Below are positions 17,925 to 28,560 of a DNA stretch of 64,000 nt, piece after piece. The translations under genes were made by a program, and so were the position numbers. The DNA lies in assembly GCF_014879935.1 (NCBI RefSeq), contig NZ_JACSRD010000179.1:1-64000 (forward strand), given 5' to 3'. The notes below the pieces were generated by a model. That model was given only the letters and a program-made list of their open reading frames with translations, was not told the DNA's origin and did no database searches. Each line of letters starts with the position of its first letter. The stretch's first letter is position 1. The stretch is from Prosthecobacter sp. (GTDB lineage Bacteria > Verrucomicrobiota > Verrucomicrobiia > Verrucomicrobiales > Verrucomicrobiaceae).

Positions 17925-19313
17925 ATGCTCTGCCAGCCTGCTAGCACTCCCTTCAACCGCCGCGAATGGCTTCGCGTGGGCGGATTGGGGGCGTTGGGGC
18001 TTTCGCTGCCTTCGGTGTTGAAGGCGAAGCCGAAGCTGGCGGGCAAGGACACGTCGTTTGGCCGGGCGAAGAGCTGCATCCTGCTCTTCCTCAGCGGCGG
18101 GCCGCCGCAGCATGAGACCTTTGATCCGAAGCCGGATGCGCCGCTGGAGATTCGCGGGGACATCAAATCCATCGCGACCTCGGTGCCGGGCGTGCATTTC
18201 TCCGAGGTGCTGCCACGCACGGCGAGGCTGGCGCATCGCATGAGCGTGATCCGTTCGATGACGACGGGCATCAATGCGCACTCGACGAGCGGCGCGTTCA
18301 TGCTCACGGGCTACGAGCCGCTGTCGAAGGCGGAAAACGTCCCGGCAGGTGGAAACGACTGGCCGAGCATCGCGGCGGCAGTCGGGGCCCTGAAGCCGAG
18401 CAAACGCTCGCCGCTGTCGTCGGTTGTTCTGCCGGAGTGGATCGAAAACAACGGCCACATCGTCTGGCCGGGGCAAAACGGCGGCTTCATGGGCTCCGCT
18501 TGGCATCCACAGATGATCAAGTGCGATCCCTCGGCTCAACGTTTGCGCATCGAGGGCATGAGTTTGGCCGAGGGCATGACGGAAATGCGTTTCTCCGAGC
18601 GTGGCAGCCTGCTGCGGCAGCTCGACACGCGTTTTCGTGCCGCGGTGGCGAATGCGCATATCGACGAAACAGACGCGATGCATCAGCGGGCCTTCGATTT
18701 GATCCACTCGGAGGCCAGTCGTGCCGCGCTGGAGATCGAGCGTGAGCCTGCGGCGATGCGGGATCGCTACGGACGCGGCAAATTCGGCCAGAGCGTGCTG
18801 CTGGCGCGTCGCTTGATCGAGGCGGGCACGCGACTCGTGCAGGTGAACTGGGCACGCGAGCCGGAGGATCAAAACGCGGGCAGTCCGCTGTGGGACACAC
18901 ATCAGCGGAATGCGCAACGTGTGCGCGAGGTGCTGGCACCGCAGTTTGATCAGGCCTACGCGGCGCTGATCGAGGATTTGCAGTCGCGTGGCCTGCTGGA
19001 TGAAACGCTCATCGTTGTGATGGGCGAGTTTGGCCGCTCACCGACGATCAACAAGAGCGGTGGCCGCGATCATTGGGGGAATGTGTTCTCCGTGGCGCTC
19101 GCCGGTGCCGGTGTGCCCGGCGGGCAGATCATCGGCGCGAGCGACAAGATCGGAGGCTATCCCGAGGACCGCCCCGTGCGTCCGCCGGAGCTCGCGGCGA
19201 CTCTTTTTCATCTGCTCGGCATCCAGCCGAACCACGAATTCCTTGATCCGATCCAGCGTCCGCGCCTTGTGACGGACAGCGGCGTGCCCTTGCGCGAAAT
19301 CGTCGGCATCTGA
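17925..19313 (+). CDS. DUF1501 protein (Tat-type exported, alkaline-phosphatase-fold)
   Basis: A 462-residue protein. The N-terminus FNRREWLRVGGLGALGLSLP looks like a Tat signal. The body has DUF1501 landmarks: SCILLFLSGGPPQHETFDP, SVIRSMTTGINAH, SVVLPEW, GEFGRSPT and GGRDHWG. DUF1501 proteins belong to the alkaline-phosphatase superfamily fold and normally pair with DUF1549/1553 cytochromes. This copy is instead followed by an SGNH-hydrolase fusion. Enzymatic activity is not established. It is the first of three DUF1501 genes in the window, and it ends 11 nt before the next start. Confidence 0.9.
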   Translation: MLCQPASTPFNRREWLRVGGLGALGLSLPSVLKAKPKLAGKDTSFGRAKSCILLFLSGGPPQHETFDPKPDAPLEIRGDIKSIATSVPGVHFSEVLPRTARLAHRMSVIRSMTTGINAHSTSGAFMLTGYEPLSKAENVPAGGNDWPSIAAAVGALKPSKRSPLSSVVLPEWIENNGHIVWPGQNGGFMGSAWHPQMIKCDPSAQRLRIEGMSLAEGMTEMRFSERGSLLRQLDTRFRAAVANAHIDETDAMHQRAFDLIHSEASRAALEIEREPAAMRDRYGRGKFGQSVLLARRLIEAGTRLVQVNWAREPEDQNAGSPLWDTHQRNAQRVREVLAPQFDQAYAALIEDLQSRGLLDETLIVVMGEFGRSPTINKSGGRDHWGNVFSVALAGAGVPGGQIIGASDKIGGYPEDRPVRPPELAATLFHLLGIQPNHEFLDPIQRPRLVTDSGVPLREIVGI

Positions 19314-19324
19314 ACCTTCCAACC

Positions 19325-21007
19325 ATGCGTCATCTCCTCCTCTCCCTCCTTGCTGTCACCGGCCTCGTCGCCGGAGAACTGCCGAAAGAAAAACGCATCC
19401 TCTTCCTTGGCGATTCGATCACGCAGGGCGGGGCTTACGTGGAGTTCATCGATGCGGCGCTGAGGGCGCAGCATCCGGAGTCGGACATCGAGATCATCCC
19501 CTGCGGCCTCAGCAGCGAGACGGTGAGCGGTTTGAGCGAGGAAGGCCACGCCGGTGGCAAATTTCCGCGTCCGGACCTGCATGAGCGTCTTGATCGTGCT
19601 TTGGAGAAAACGAAGCCGCAGCTCGTTTTTGCCTGCTACGGCATGAACGACGGCATTTACCTGCCGCTCGGTGCCGAACGCACGAAAGCCTATCAGGACG
19701 GCATGCGGAAGCTGCGGGCGAAGGTCGCCGCGATTGGTGCGCGGATGATTCATCTCACGCCGCCGGTCTTCGATCCGGTGCCCATCGCGCACAAAGTGGT
19801 CGAAGCGGACAAAGTGGACGGTGCGCATCCGTTCAAAGGCTACAACGAGGTGCTCGACTTCTACGCGAACTGGCTGCTCGACATGCGCGACAAGGAAAAG
19901 TGGGAGGTGCTTGATGTGCACGGCGTCATGATGAGTGCTCTCGCCGAGAAGCGGAAGACCGATCCGCAGTTCACCTTTTCCAAAGACGGCGTGCATCCCG
20001 GCGCAGAAGGTCATCTGCTCATGGCGCGGCCTGTTCTCGCGGCTTGGGGCCTGAAGGTGCGCGAGGACGGCACGCCCGATCATCCGAACGGCGCGGCGAT
20101 TCTCGCGGTGATCAAAAAGAAGCACGCGATCCTGCGTCCGGCCTGGCTGAGTCATGTTGGCCACAAACGCCCCGGCAATGCGCCTGGCCTTCCCATTGAA
20201 GAAGCCTTGAAGAAGTCCGCCGAACTCGACGTGGAGGCCAAGAAGCTCGCCAGCTCGAAAGAAGTCGTCTTCCCGAATCAAACCGGCGAGTGGAACGGCT
20301 ACGCGAAGCACGAACTGACCATCGCAGGCAAGCCGGTGACCGTCGTGGCACCGAAGACCGCTGCCGCAGGCCGCCCCTGGGTCTGGCATGGCGAGTTCTT
20401 TGGCCACAAACCCGCACCGGACATCGCGCTGCTCGGCAAAGGCTTTCATATTGTTTACATGAAGATCAACGACATGCTCGGTTGCCCCGATGCGGTGAAG
20501 CTTTGGAACCAGTGCTACGCCGAGCTGACCTCCAGCTATGCTTTGAGCAAGAAGCCTTCGCTCGTCGGCCTCAGCCGTGGCGGTTTGTATTGCTACAACT
20601 GGGCCACGTCGAATCCCGACAAGGTTTCCTGCATCTACGGCGATGCGCCGGTGTGCGACTTCAAGAGCTGGCCCGGCGGCAAAGGCAAAGGGAAGGGCGA
20701 TCCGCGGAATTGGGGCTTCGTGCTGAAGCTGTGGGGCTTCAAAGACGAGGCCGAGGCGCTCGCCTACAAGGGCAACCCGGTGGACAGCCTCGCCCCGCTC
20801 GCGAAGGCCGGCGTGCCGCTGCTGCATGTGTTCGGTGATGCCGACGACGTGGTGCCCTGGGATGAAAACACCGGCTTGATCGAGTCACGCTACAAAGCCC
20901 TCGGCGGCAGCATCACGATGATCCGCAAACCGGGCGTCGGCCACCATCCGCATGGATTGGATGACTCGACACCGATTGTTGAGTTCATCGCAAAGAACGC
21001 CAAGTGA
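19325..21007 (+). CDS. SGNH/GDSL hydrolase fused to an alpha/beta-hydrolase domain
   Basis: A 560-residue exported enzyme (signal peptide ending VAGEL). The SGNH domain (about 22-245) has block I GDSIT with Ser31, the block III-like GMND motif, and DGVHPG with Asp221 and His224. The second domain (about 315-560) is an alpha/beta hydrolase with nucleophile Ser417 in GLSRGG, an acidic residue in DADDVVP and a late histidine in GVGHHPHG. Both halves keep complete catalytic sets. Such pairs occur as carbohydrate or xylan esterases, so double deacylation of a glycan is plausible but unproven. It is followed after 7 nt by the M23 gene. Confidence 0.87.
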   Translation: MRHLLLSLLAVTGLVAGELPKEKRILFLGDSITQGGAYVEFIDAALRAQHPESDIEIIPCGLSSETVSGLSEEGHAGGKFPRPDLHERLDRALEKTKPQLVFACYGMNDGIYLPLGAERTKAYQDGMRKLRAKVAAIGARMIHLTPPVFDPVPIAHKVVEADKVDGAHPFKGYNEVLDFYANWLLDMRDKEKWEVLDVHGVMMSALAEKRKTDPQFTFSKDGVHPGAEGHLLMARPVLAAWGLKVREDGTPDHPNGAAILAVIKKKHAILRPAWLSHVGHKRPGNAPGLPIEEALKKSAELDVEAKKLASSKEVVFPNQTGEWNGYAKHELTIAGKPVTVVAPKTAAAGRPWVWHGEFFGHKPAPDIALLGKGFHIVYMKINDMLGCPDAVKLWNQCYAELTSSYALSKKPSLVGLSRGGLYCYNWATSNPDKVSCIYGDAPVCDFKSWPGGKGKGKGDPRNWGFVLKLWGFKDEAEALAYKGNPVDSLAPLAKAGVPLLHVFGDADDVVPWDENTGLIESRYKALGGSITMIRKPGVGHHPHGLDDSTPIVEFIAKNAK

Positions 21008-21014
21008 TGACGCT

Positions 21015-22478
21015 ATGAAGTCACTGTTTTTCTGCTGTCTGTTTGTTGCGTCCTTTGGCTTGGCCGCTCCGCCAGAGCCCACCCTCACGCCGACACTTCG
21101 CGCGGTCGATTTGAGCCTCGGAGAGGCCGTGGAGATCACGTTGGCTGATCAAACGACTGCGAAGGTCAAACTGCTGAAACTCGACGAGAAGGTCGATTCG
21201 ATGGCGAAGGCCGTCCGCGAGGCGAAAGTGCTCGTCGAGGTCAATGGCGAGCAAAAGTGGCTCACGAGCGCAAATTACAACCTCCCGCAACTCGTCGGCG
21301 GTGTGCAGATCGACTGCCCCATCACGCGTGGCTACAACGCGAACAGCGGCGAGGACTCCTGGGGGCTCGAAAAGGACGCGCGGCTGCGTCTTTGGCCCAA
21401 AGGCTCGCCGTGGATCGAGCCGGGCACGTTCGTGTATCCGCTCAAGCAGCGCTGGTTCGCTACCTCGACGCAGTTCTCGAACGAACCGACCTACGTCGAT
21501 GGCGGCGACAAACCGGACCGCAAAAAGATCTACTACCACAACGACCTCGACTTCGGCGGCTGCGAGGGACTCACGGAGGTCATCGCGGCGACGGATGGCC
21601 TCGTCGTGAGTGTTTCGGAGAAGACGCTGCCTGGTTACTCGCTCACGCCGGTGCGTCCCCGCTACGACGTCGTCTATCTGCTCGATGAACGCGGCTGGTA
21701 TTACCGCTACAGCCACCTGCACACGATTGATCCGGCCATTCAGATGGGCTCGCGCGTGAAGATGGGCCAGCGCATCGGCCTGCTCGGCAAAGAAGGCGCG
21801 AGCGGTGGCTGGACGCATTTGCACTTCGGCATCAAAAGCCGCCAACCCTCCGGCAAATGGGGCACGCAGGAGGCCTACGCCTTCGCGTGGGAGGCCTATC
21901 AACGCGAACACAAGCCCGCCATCATCGCCGTGGCCCGCCCGCATCATTTCATCCGCGCCGGCGAGACGATCACGCTCGATGCGTCGAAGTCCTGGTCCTC
22001 ATCCTCGATCAAGACCTACAACTGGACCTTCACCGAGGGCCAAACCGCCTCCGGCGCGAAAATCGAGCGCACTTACACGAAACCGGGTGCTTACAGCGAG
22101 ATCCTCAAAGTCATCGACGCCGCTGGAAACGTCAGCTACGACTTCGCCATCGTCCAAGTCATGGGCAGCGACGACAAAATCCTGCCGCCCACCATTCACC
22201 CGACCTTCTGGCCAACCACCGGTCTCAAGCCCGGCACCGAGATCACCTTCAAAGTCCGCACCTTCCGCACCACCGGCGGCGAGACCTGGGACTTCGGCGA
22301 CGGCACCCCGAAAGTGACCGTCAAATCCGACGGCAACGCCAAAGCCCTCGCCAAAGACGGCTACGCGACCACGCAGCATGCCTTCTCAAAGCCCGGCGAC
22401 CACATCGTCACCGTCGAACACACCAACGAGCGCGGCGAACGCGCCGTGGGGCATCTTTGGGTGCGCGTGGAGCCTTGA
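21015..22478 (+). CDS. Exported M23-family (LytM) endopeptidase with PKD domains
   Basis: A 487-residue protein. The signal peptide MKSLFFCCLFVASFGLAA precedes a linker domain, then an M23 domain (about 170-285) with zinc ligands His175 and Asp179 (HNDLD) and HLH at 268-270 (THLHFG). Two PKD-like domains follow, with ITLDASKSW, YNWTFTEG and WDFGDGTPKV. M23 enzymes cut peptidoglycan cross-links or glycine-rich peptides; PKD domains bind polymers. The start is the ATG at 21015. An upstream in-frame ATG at 20952 lies inside the previous gene and would bury the signal peptide. It converges with the next gene, 19 nt apart. Confidence 0.87.
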   Translation: MKSLFFCCLFVASFGLAAPPEPTLTPTLRAVDLSLGEAVEITLADQTTAKVKLLKLDEKVDSMAKAVREAKVLVEVNGEQKWLTSANYNLPQLVGGVQIDCPITRGYNANSGEDSWGLEKDARLRLWPKGSPWIEPGTFVYPLKQRWFATSTQFSNEPTYVDGGDKPDRKKIYYHNDLDFGGCEGLTEVIAATDGLVVSVSEKTLPGYSLTPVRPRYDVVYLLDERGWYYRYSHLHTIDPAIQMGSRVKMGQRIGLLGKEGASGGWTHLHFGIKSRQPSGKWGTQEAYAFAWEAYQREHKPAIIAVARPHHFIRAGETITLDASKSWSSSSIKTYNWTFTEGQTASGAKIERTYTKPGAYSEILKVIDAAGNVSYDFAIVQVMGSDDKILPPTIHPTFWPTTGLKPGTEITFKVRTFRTTGGETWDFGDGTPKVTVKSDGNAKALAKDGYATTQHAFSKPGDHIVTVEHTNERGERAVGHLWVRVEP

Positions 22479-22497
22479 GATCTCATCCGACACGCGC

Positions 22498-23907
<1,410 letters not shown>

Positions 23908-23911
23908 GGTC

Positions 23912-26236
23912 TTATTCGCGGGTGACGGTTTCATCCAGATTGAGCAGCGTTCGGGCGGCATTGAGAGTGTCGAGCTTCTTCAGGACAGCGAGCTCGTCAG
24001 GTTTGGGGGAGCGTGAGGTGCAGCGTTTGAAGGCGGCTTCGAGGCCATCCTTTTTGATGATCTTTTCCAGAGCGGTCGCGAACTCGTAGAACCCGGGATC
24101 GTTCATCAAGGTGAGTGCTTGCAGCGGCGTGTTGCTGCGGATGCGGCGCGTGCAACTATTGAAGCCTTCAGGGGCATCGAACACGGTCAGTTCCGGTGGT
24201 GGCGAGGCGCGATAGACGAAGGTGTAGAGACCACGACGGTATTTGTCCTCCCCTTTGCTCACGGTCCAGACACGCTTCACCTGCCCCTGGCCCATCACGC
24301 CATCGGGAATAGGCGGATAGACGGGCGGCCCGCCGAGCTTGGTGGAAAGCAGCCCGCTGGCGGACAAACTCACATCACGCACGAGTTCGGCATCCAAACG
24401 CAGGCGGGTCTGGCGGGCCAGAAGGTAGTTGTTCGGGTCCTTTTCGACCAGTTCAGGCGTGTTGGCCGAGCTTTGGCGATAAGTGTGTGAGGTGACGATG
24501 AGACGGTGCAGTTGCTTGAGGCTCCACTTTTTCGCCAGCAGCTCCTTCGCGAGCCAGTCGAGCAGTTCAGGATGGCTGGGCAGCGTGCCTTGCGATCCGA
24601 AGTCGTTCTCCGTCTCGACAATGCCACGGCCGAAATACTGCTGCCACACGCGGTTCGCGATCACGCGTGGCGTGAGCGGATTTTGCGGGCTGACGATCCA
24701 CTTCGCCAGATCGAGACGGTTTGGCTGCGGATTGGTCGTCTCGAACGCATGCAGCACCTTCGGCGTGCCAGGCTTCACCTCTTCATCGGGTCTGGTGAAA
24801 TCACCTTTGATGAACACCGTCGTCTTGCGCGGCGTGGCGAGTTCTTTGAGCACCATCGTCGTCGTGCCTTTGTTCAGCAGCGTGTCGAGCTCCCGGTGGC
24901 GGTCGCCGAGGATGCGGATGGGATCACTCGGCTGGGTGAAAACGCCGAAGATGACGAGGTTGTCGGCGAGCGAACGCTTCGCCACAGGTTTGGCGACCGC
25001 CTTGTTGACTGCGGCGGAGAGTTTCGCGCGAAAGTCGGGCGACATGTCCTTCTCCCACGCGGTTTCCTCGTTGTAGCGCTCCTTGATGAGCGTGGTGAGC
25101 TTCTTCTCCACGTCTTTGAATTCCGCCATCAGCGTCTTCACGTTCACCTTTGGATCGAAGACCTTCAACTCGGGCTCGTCCTGGTTGTTCAGGAAGGCGA
25201 AGAGGCGGTAGTACTCCTTCTGCTCGATGGGATCGAATTTGTGATCGTGGCATTGGGCGCAGCCAATCGTGAGCCCCAGCCACACCGAGCCTGTGGTGGC
25301 GACACGGTCGAAGATGCTGTCGATGCGGAACTGCTCCTTGTCGATGCCGCCCTCCTGATTGATCTGCGTGTTGCGGTGGAAGCCGGTGGCGATCTTCTGG
25401 CTCTCGGTGGCATTCGGCAGCAGATCACCCGCGAGCTGCTCGATCGTGAACTGATCGAAGGGCATGTCCCTGTTCAGCGCATCGACCACCCAGTCGCGGA
25501 ACTTCCAGATCTGACGCGGGGCATCAATGGAGTAGCCGTTCGAGTCCGCGTAACGCGCCTGATCCAGCCACCAGCGGCCCCAGCGTTCGCCATAGTGCCG
25601 ACTTTTCAACAGACGATCAACGAGGGCACGATAGGTCCCATCGGCATCTTTGACCGAGGCCTTCACAAAGGCATCCACCTCGGCGGGTGTCGGCGGCAGA
25701 CCGGTCAGATCCAGCGACACGCGACGAATCAGCGTCGCAGCATCGGCGGCTGGCGATGGTTTCAGGCCGTTCTCCTCCAGCTTCTTCTCGATGTAGTAAT
25801 CGATGGGATTGGCTGTGGGCGGGTGCAGCGAGGCATTCTTCTTCGGCGGTTCGAAGGCCCAGTGACGCTGGTATGTCGCACCTTGCTCGATCCAGGCTTT
25901 CAAAATCTCACGCTGTCGGGCATTGAGCGGCGGCTTGTGCGACTTCGGCGGCGGCATCACCTCGTCCTTGTCGTCGCTGATGATGCGCTGCCAGGCATCG
26001 GATTTCGCCAGATCGCCAGGCACGATGCCGCGTGAGCCGTCGCGATCCGCCGTGGCACCATCAAACGTGTCCAGCCGCAGGCCGCCCTCGCGATGTTTCG
26101 GGTCGAAGCCATGGCAGGCGAAGCAGTTCTCCGACAGGATCGGGCGGACATCGCGATTGAACTCGATCTTTGCCGGCGCGGCATGGAGTGATGACGCGAA
26201 AGCGATGGTGATGGGGATCAGAACGGAACGATTCAT
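23912..26236 (-). CDS. Planctomycete-type cytochrome c (PSCyt1) with DUF1549 and DUF1553
   Basis: A 774-residue exported protein (signal peptide ending SLHAAP). The PSCyt1 domain has the heme motif CFACH at 38-42 (RPILSENCFACHG) and a downstream EVMPPP Met-ligand region. DUF1549 follows (RRVSLDLTGLPPTPAEVDAF, RWWLDQARYADSNGY). A second CxxCH, CAQCH at about 326-330 followed by DHKFDP, precedes DUF1553 (RNDF-type NRVWQQYFGRGIVET, LDWLAKELLAKKWSLKQLHRLI in two parts). Probably a periplasmic diheme redox protein. It is divergent from the sigma factor gene across a 161-nt gap. Confidence 0.93.
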   Translation of the reverse strand: MNRSVLIPITIAFASSLHAAPAKIEFNRDVRPILSENCFACHGFDPKHREGGLRLDTFDGATADRDGSRGIVPGDLAKSDAWQRIISDDKDEVMPPPKSHKPPLNARQREILKAWIEQGATYQRHWAFEPPKKNASLHPPTANPIDYYIEKKLEENGLKPSPAADAATLIRRVSLDLTGLPPTPAEVDAFVKASVKDADGTYRALVDRLLKSRHYGERWGRWWLDQARYADSNGYSIDAPRQIWKFRDWVVDALNRDMPFDQFTIEQLAGDLLPNATESQKIATGFHRNTQINQEGGIDKEQFRIDSIFDRVATTGSVWLGLTIGCAQCHDHKFDPIEQKEYYRLFAFLNNQDEPELKVFDPKVNVKTLMAEFKDVEKKLTTLIKERYNEETAWEKDMSPDFRAKLSAAVNKAVAKPVAKRSLADNLVIFGVFTQPSDPIRILGDRHRELDTLLNKGTTTMVLKELATPRKTTVFIKGDFTRPDEEVKPGTPKVLHAFETTNPQPNRLDLAKWIVSPQNPLTPRVIANRVWQQYFGRGIVETENDFGSQGTLPSHPELLDWLAKELLAKKWSLKQLHRLIVTSHTYRQSSANTPELVEKDPNNYLLARQTRLRLDAELVRDVSLSASGLLSTKLGGPPVYPPIPDGVMGQGQVKRVWTVSKGEDKYRRGLYTFVYRASPPPELTVFDAPEGFNSCTRRIRSNTPLQALTLMNDPGFYEFATALEKIIKKDGLEAAFKRCTSRSPKPDELAVLKKLDTLNAARTLLNLDETVTRE

Positions 26237-26397
26237 TGAAGAAGGCTGTAATACGCGATGCGGACGCTGCGTCTGGCGGCTGGCGGGCCGTTCAGAAGCT
26301 TTGTCTGCTGCTGGATTCCGGGTTCGCGCCCGGATCTCACACGAAATTCCGAATTTTTTCTGTGAGAACTCGCAGCGAACACGAAATTGACCGGCAA

Positions 26398-26964
26398 ATG
26401 CTCGAATCCGACCAGCTCAACGCAAGTCTTGACCATGTCCTCCGCGGACAGCCGGACGCGTTTCTCGCGATCGTGCGTGCTTACGGCCCGGGACTCCGAG
26501 CCTACCTCGCCAGCCAGTTGTTTCACATCGACGAGGTGGACGACATCGCACAGGAGACCTTCATCGCCGCTTATCGCAGTCTGAACTCATTCCAGCGTGG
26601 CCACGACTTCGGCGCCTGGCTGCGTGGCATCGCGCGGAACAAGCTGCTGCGCTTCTTTGAGCAGACGAATCGCCGCAGCGTGCAATTGGAAAACTTCCGC
26701 CATGAAGCGGCCAGCCTTTTGCAGGCGGAGCTGGAAGACACGGCTGCCAGTGTGAAGTCGGAGCAGCTGCAGGCGATGCTTTCGTGCATCACCCGGCTGC
26801 CGGATCGCATCCGTCACGTGGTTCGTTCGCTTTTGGATGGCAGCAAGGCCGCCGCATTGGCCGAGGAGATGCGCACCAGCACCGGTGCGATCTATCAACT
26901 GCAATACCGTGCCCTCGGCATGCTGCGCGAGTGCATCAATCAGGAGCTTGCGCATGAACCCTGA
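26398..26964 (+). CDS. ECF-family RNA polymerase sigma factor
   Basis: A 188-residue sigma-70 family protein. Region 2 spans about 15-85 (LRAYLASQLFHIDEVDDIAQETFIAAYRSL in two parts, then FGAWLRGIARNKLLRFFEQ). Region 4 spans about 120-180 (LPDRIRHVVRSLLDGSKAAALAEEM). The type is common in planctomycete and verrucomicrobial genomes upstream of FecR-LamG genes. Its stop overlaps the start of that gene by 11 nt, which indicates co-translation with its likely anti-sigma factor. The start is the ATG at 26398; a longer frame from 26236 has an improbable N-terminus. The divergent cytochrome operon is a candidate target. Confidence 0.93.
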   Translation: MLESDQLNASLDHVLRGQPDAFLAIVRAYGPGLRAYLASQLFHIDEVDDIAQETFIAAYRSLNSFQRGHDFGAWLRGIARNKLLRFFEQTNRRSVQLENFRHEAASLLQAELEDTAASVKSEQLQAMLSCITRLPDRIRHVVRSLLDGSKAAALAEEMRTSTGAIYQLQYRALGMLRECINQELAHEP

Positions 26965-28546
26965 CCTCCAAGACGCCCTCATCGCCTGGCAGGGCGGCGA
27001 ACTGCCTCCCGGCCGCGTCGATACCCTGCTCGAAAAGCTGCGTGGAGATGCGCAGTTCCGCCAGGCACTCGCGACCGAGGTGTGGACGCTCTCATTGACC
27101 AAAGTGGCGCAGGCGCCTGATCCGCGCTGGATCGCGTTGCACGAGGAGATCGGGCTCGTTGATCGGCAGTTCACCGTCGTGGATGGCGGATTCGAGGCCT
27201 CGCTGATGCAAAACGTGCGTCGTGAGCCGCTGCGTTTTGTGAACGCCTGGTGGCGCTGGGCGGCGGCAACCGCTGCCGCCGCGGTGGTCGTTTTGTCAGC
27301 CACGCTACTGCTTCAACACAGCGAAAGTGAGACGATCGTGAAGGAAACTCTTGCCGTGCTGGTCCCGGACTCGGAATCGAGTCCAAGTCGTGCCTTGAGC
27401 GCAGGACCACTGCGGCTGGCGGATGAACGCGTGCGCCTGCTCTTCACCAACGGCGTGATCGTGGACATCGAAGGACCTGCGGACCTGAATCTGCTCAGCG
27501 TCAGCCGTGTGATCTGCCACGAAGGCAAATTGCGCACGCAGGTGCCGAAGGGTGCGGAAGGTTTCTGTGTGGAGACGCCACGCGGCGCGGTGACGGATCT
27601 CGGCACGCAACTGGGCATCGCCGTGTCGCGACAGGGAAAGACGGATGTGGATGTGTTCGAAGGCCAGGCGGAGCTTTCCGTGCGCATTCCAGGCCAGGAA
27701 GGCCTGCGCACGGCCGTGCTGAACCAGGATGACAGGGCCAGCGTAAATCCCGGCACGGGGGAGATTCGTGCGACGGATCAGTCGGTGCTCATGGAAGCGA
27801 CAGAACCGCAGACACGGCGGCTGAGATTGCGGGAGGATTACTCGCAACGCATTCTGGCAGCCAAGCCCGCGCACTACTGGCGCCTGAATCGCGAAGTGGC
27901 GGGAAATATTCCGAATGAGGTGCCAGACGCGCCCGCCTTGGTGATCGTGGGAGGCGTTCGTGTCCAGGAGGACGCGCACGGTTTTGCCAGCGCTCGTTTC
28001 GGAGCTCGCCAGCAGCCAGGCGTGCTGGTGTCCGAACAGCCGTGGAAGACACCGGCTGAAGGTTATGCCATCGAGTTCTGGTTCACGGCTGAGACGCTGG
28101 ATCAGATGGCTTTGGCCGCGCTGACCACGCTGGAGCCGCTAAGGCCACACCTGGCGCTGGTGGAGCTTGGCGGCCGTCGCCCCGGTGAGTCCACAGCGGC
28201 AGGCACGCTGCGTTATCTGCTGCGCTGGCCGGCAGGACATCGCGATGGCATGAACTTGTTCTCCGCGGCCACGGCGGCCTTGCCTTATCAGTGGCATCAC
28301 CTCGTGGCCCAGCAGCGTGCAGGCCGGATGGAGATGTTTCTCAATGGGAAATCGATCAGTTCAGCGATGGCGGACGATTCGCCGCAGGCGTCGGAGGCAC
28401 TGTTGCAATTCGGATCGCTGGAACTGCGGCCAGCGCAGGACCCCGCGAAGCTGCGCAGGCCTTTTGCGGGCCGCATCGCCGAGATCGCTGTCTATGATCG
28501 CGTCCTGAGTGCCGCCGAGATCGGCAGTCATGCGGCCTCCAGGTGA
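26954..28546 (+). CDS. FecR-type anti-sigma factor with a LamG/concanavalin domain
   Basis: A 530-residue single-pass membrane protein. The cytoplasmic N-terminus (1-95) probably binds the sigma factor. The transmembrane segment lies at about 100-122 (AAATAAAAVVVLSATLLL). A FecR domain follows outside (about 145-275; LLFTNGVIVDIEGPADL, VETPRGAVTDLGTQLGI, VDVFEGQAEL). The C-terminal LamG-like domain (about 305-525; AIEFWFTAET, PYQWHHLVAQQ, MEMFLNGKSI, FAGRIAEIAVYDRVLS) probably senses a polysaccharide. The overlap with the sigma gene supports a sigma/anti-sigma pair. It ends 14 nt from a convergent gene. Confidence 0.92.
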   Translation: MNPDLQDALIAWQGGELPPGRVDTLLEKLRGDAQFRQALATEVWTLSLTKVAQAPDPRWIALHEEIGLVDRQFTVVDGGFEASLMQNVRREPLRFVNAWWRWAAATAAAAVVVLSATLLLQHSESETIVKETLAVLVPDSESSPSRALSAGPLRLADERVRLLFTNGVIVDIEGPADLNLLSVSRVICHEGKLRTQVPKGAEGFCVETPRGAVTDLGTQLGIAVSRQGKTDVDVFEGQAELSVRIPGQEGLRTAVLNQDDRASVNPGTGEIRATDQSVLMEATEPQTRRLRLREDYSQRILAAKPAHYWRLNREVAGNIPNEVPDAPALVIVGGVRVQEDAHGFASARFGARQQPGVLVSEQPWKTPAEGYAIEFWFTAETLDQMALAALTTLEPLRPHLALVELGGRRPGESTAAGTLRYLLRWPAGHRDGMNLFSAATAALPYQWHHLVAQQRAGRMEMFLNGKSISSAMADDSPQASEALLQFGSLELRPAQDPAKLRRPFAGRIAEIAVYDRVLSAAEIGSHAASR

Positions 28547-28560
28547 TCGCAGATGGCCGA

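Noticed and set aside
26236-26964. An earlier start for the ECF sigma factor at 26236.
   Set aside because: The added residues are atypical, and the ATG at 26398 gives the normal family length.
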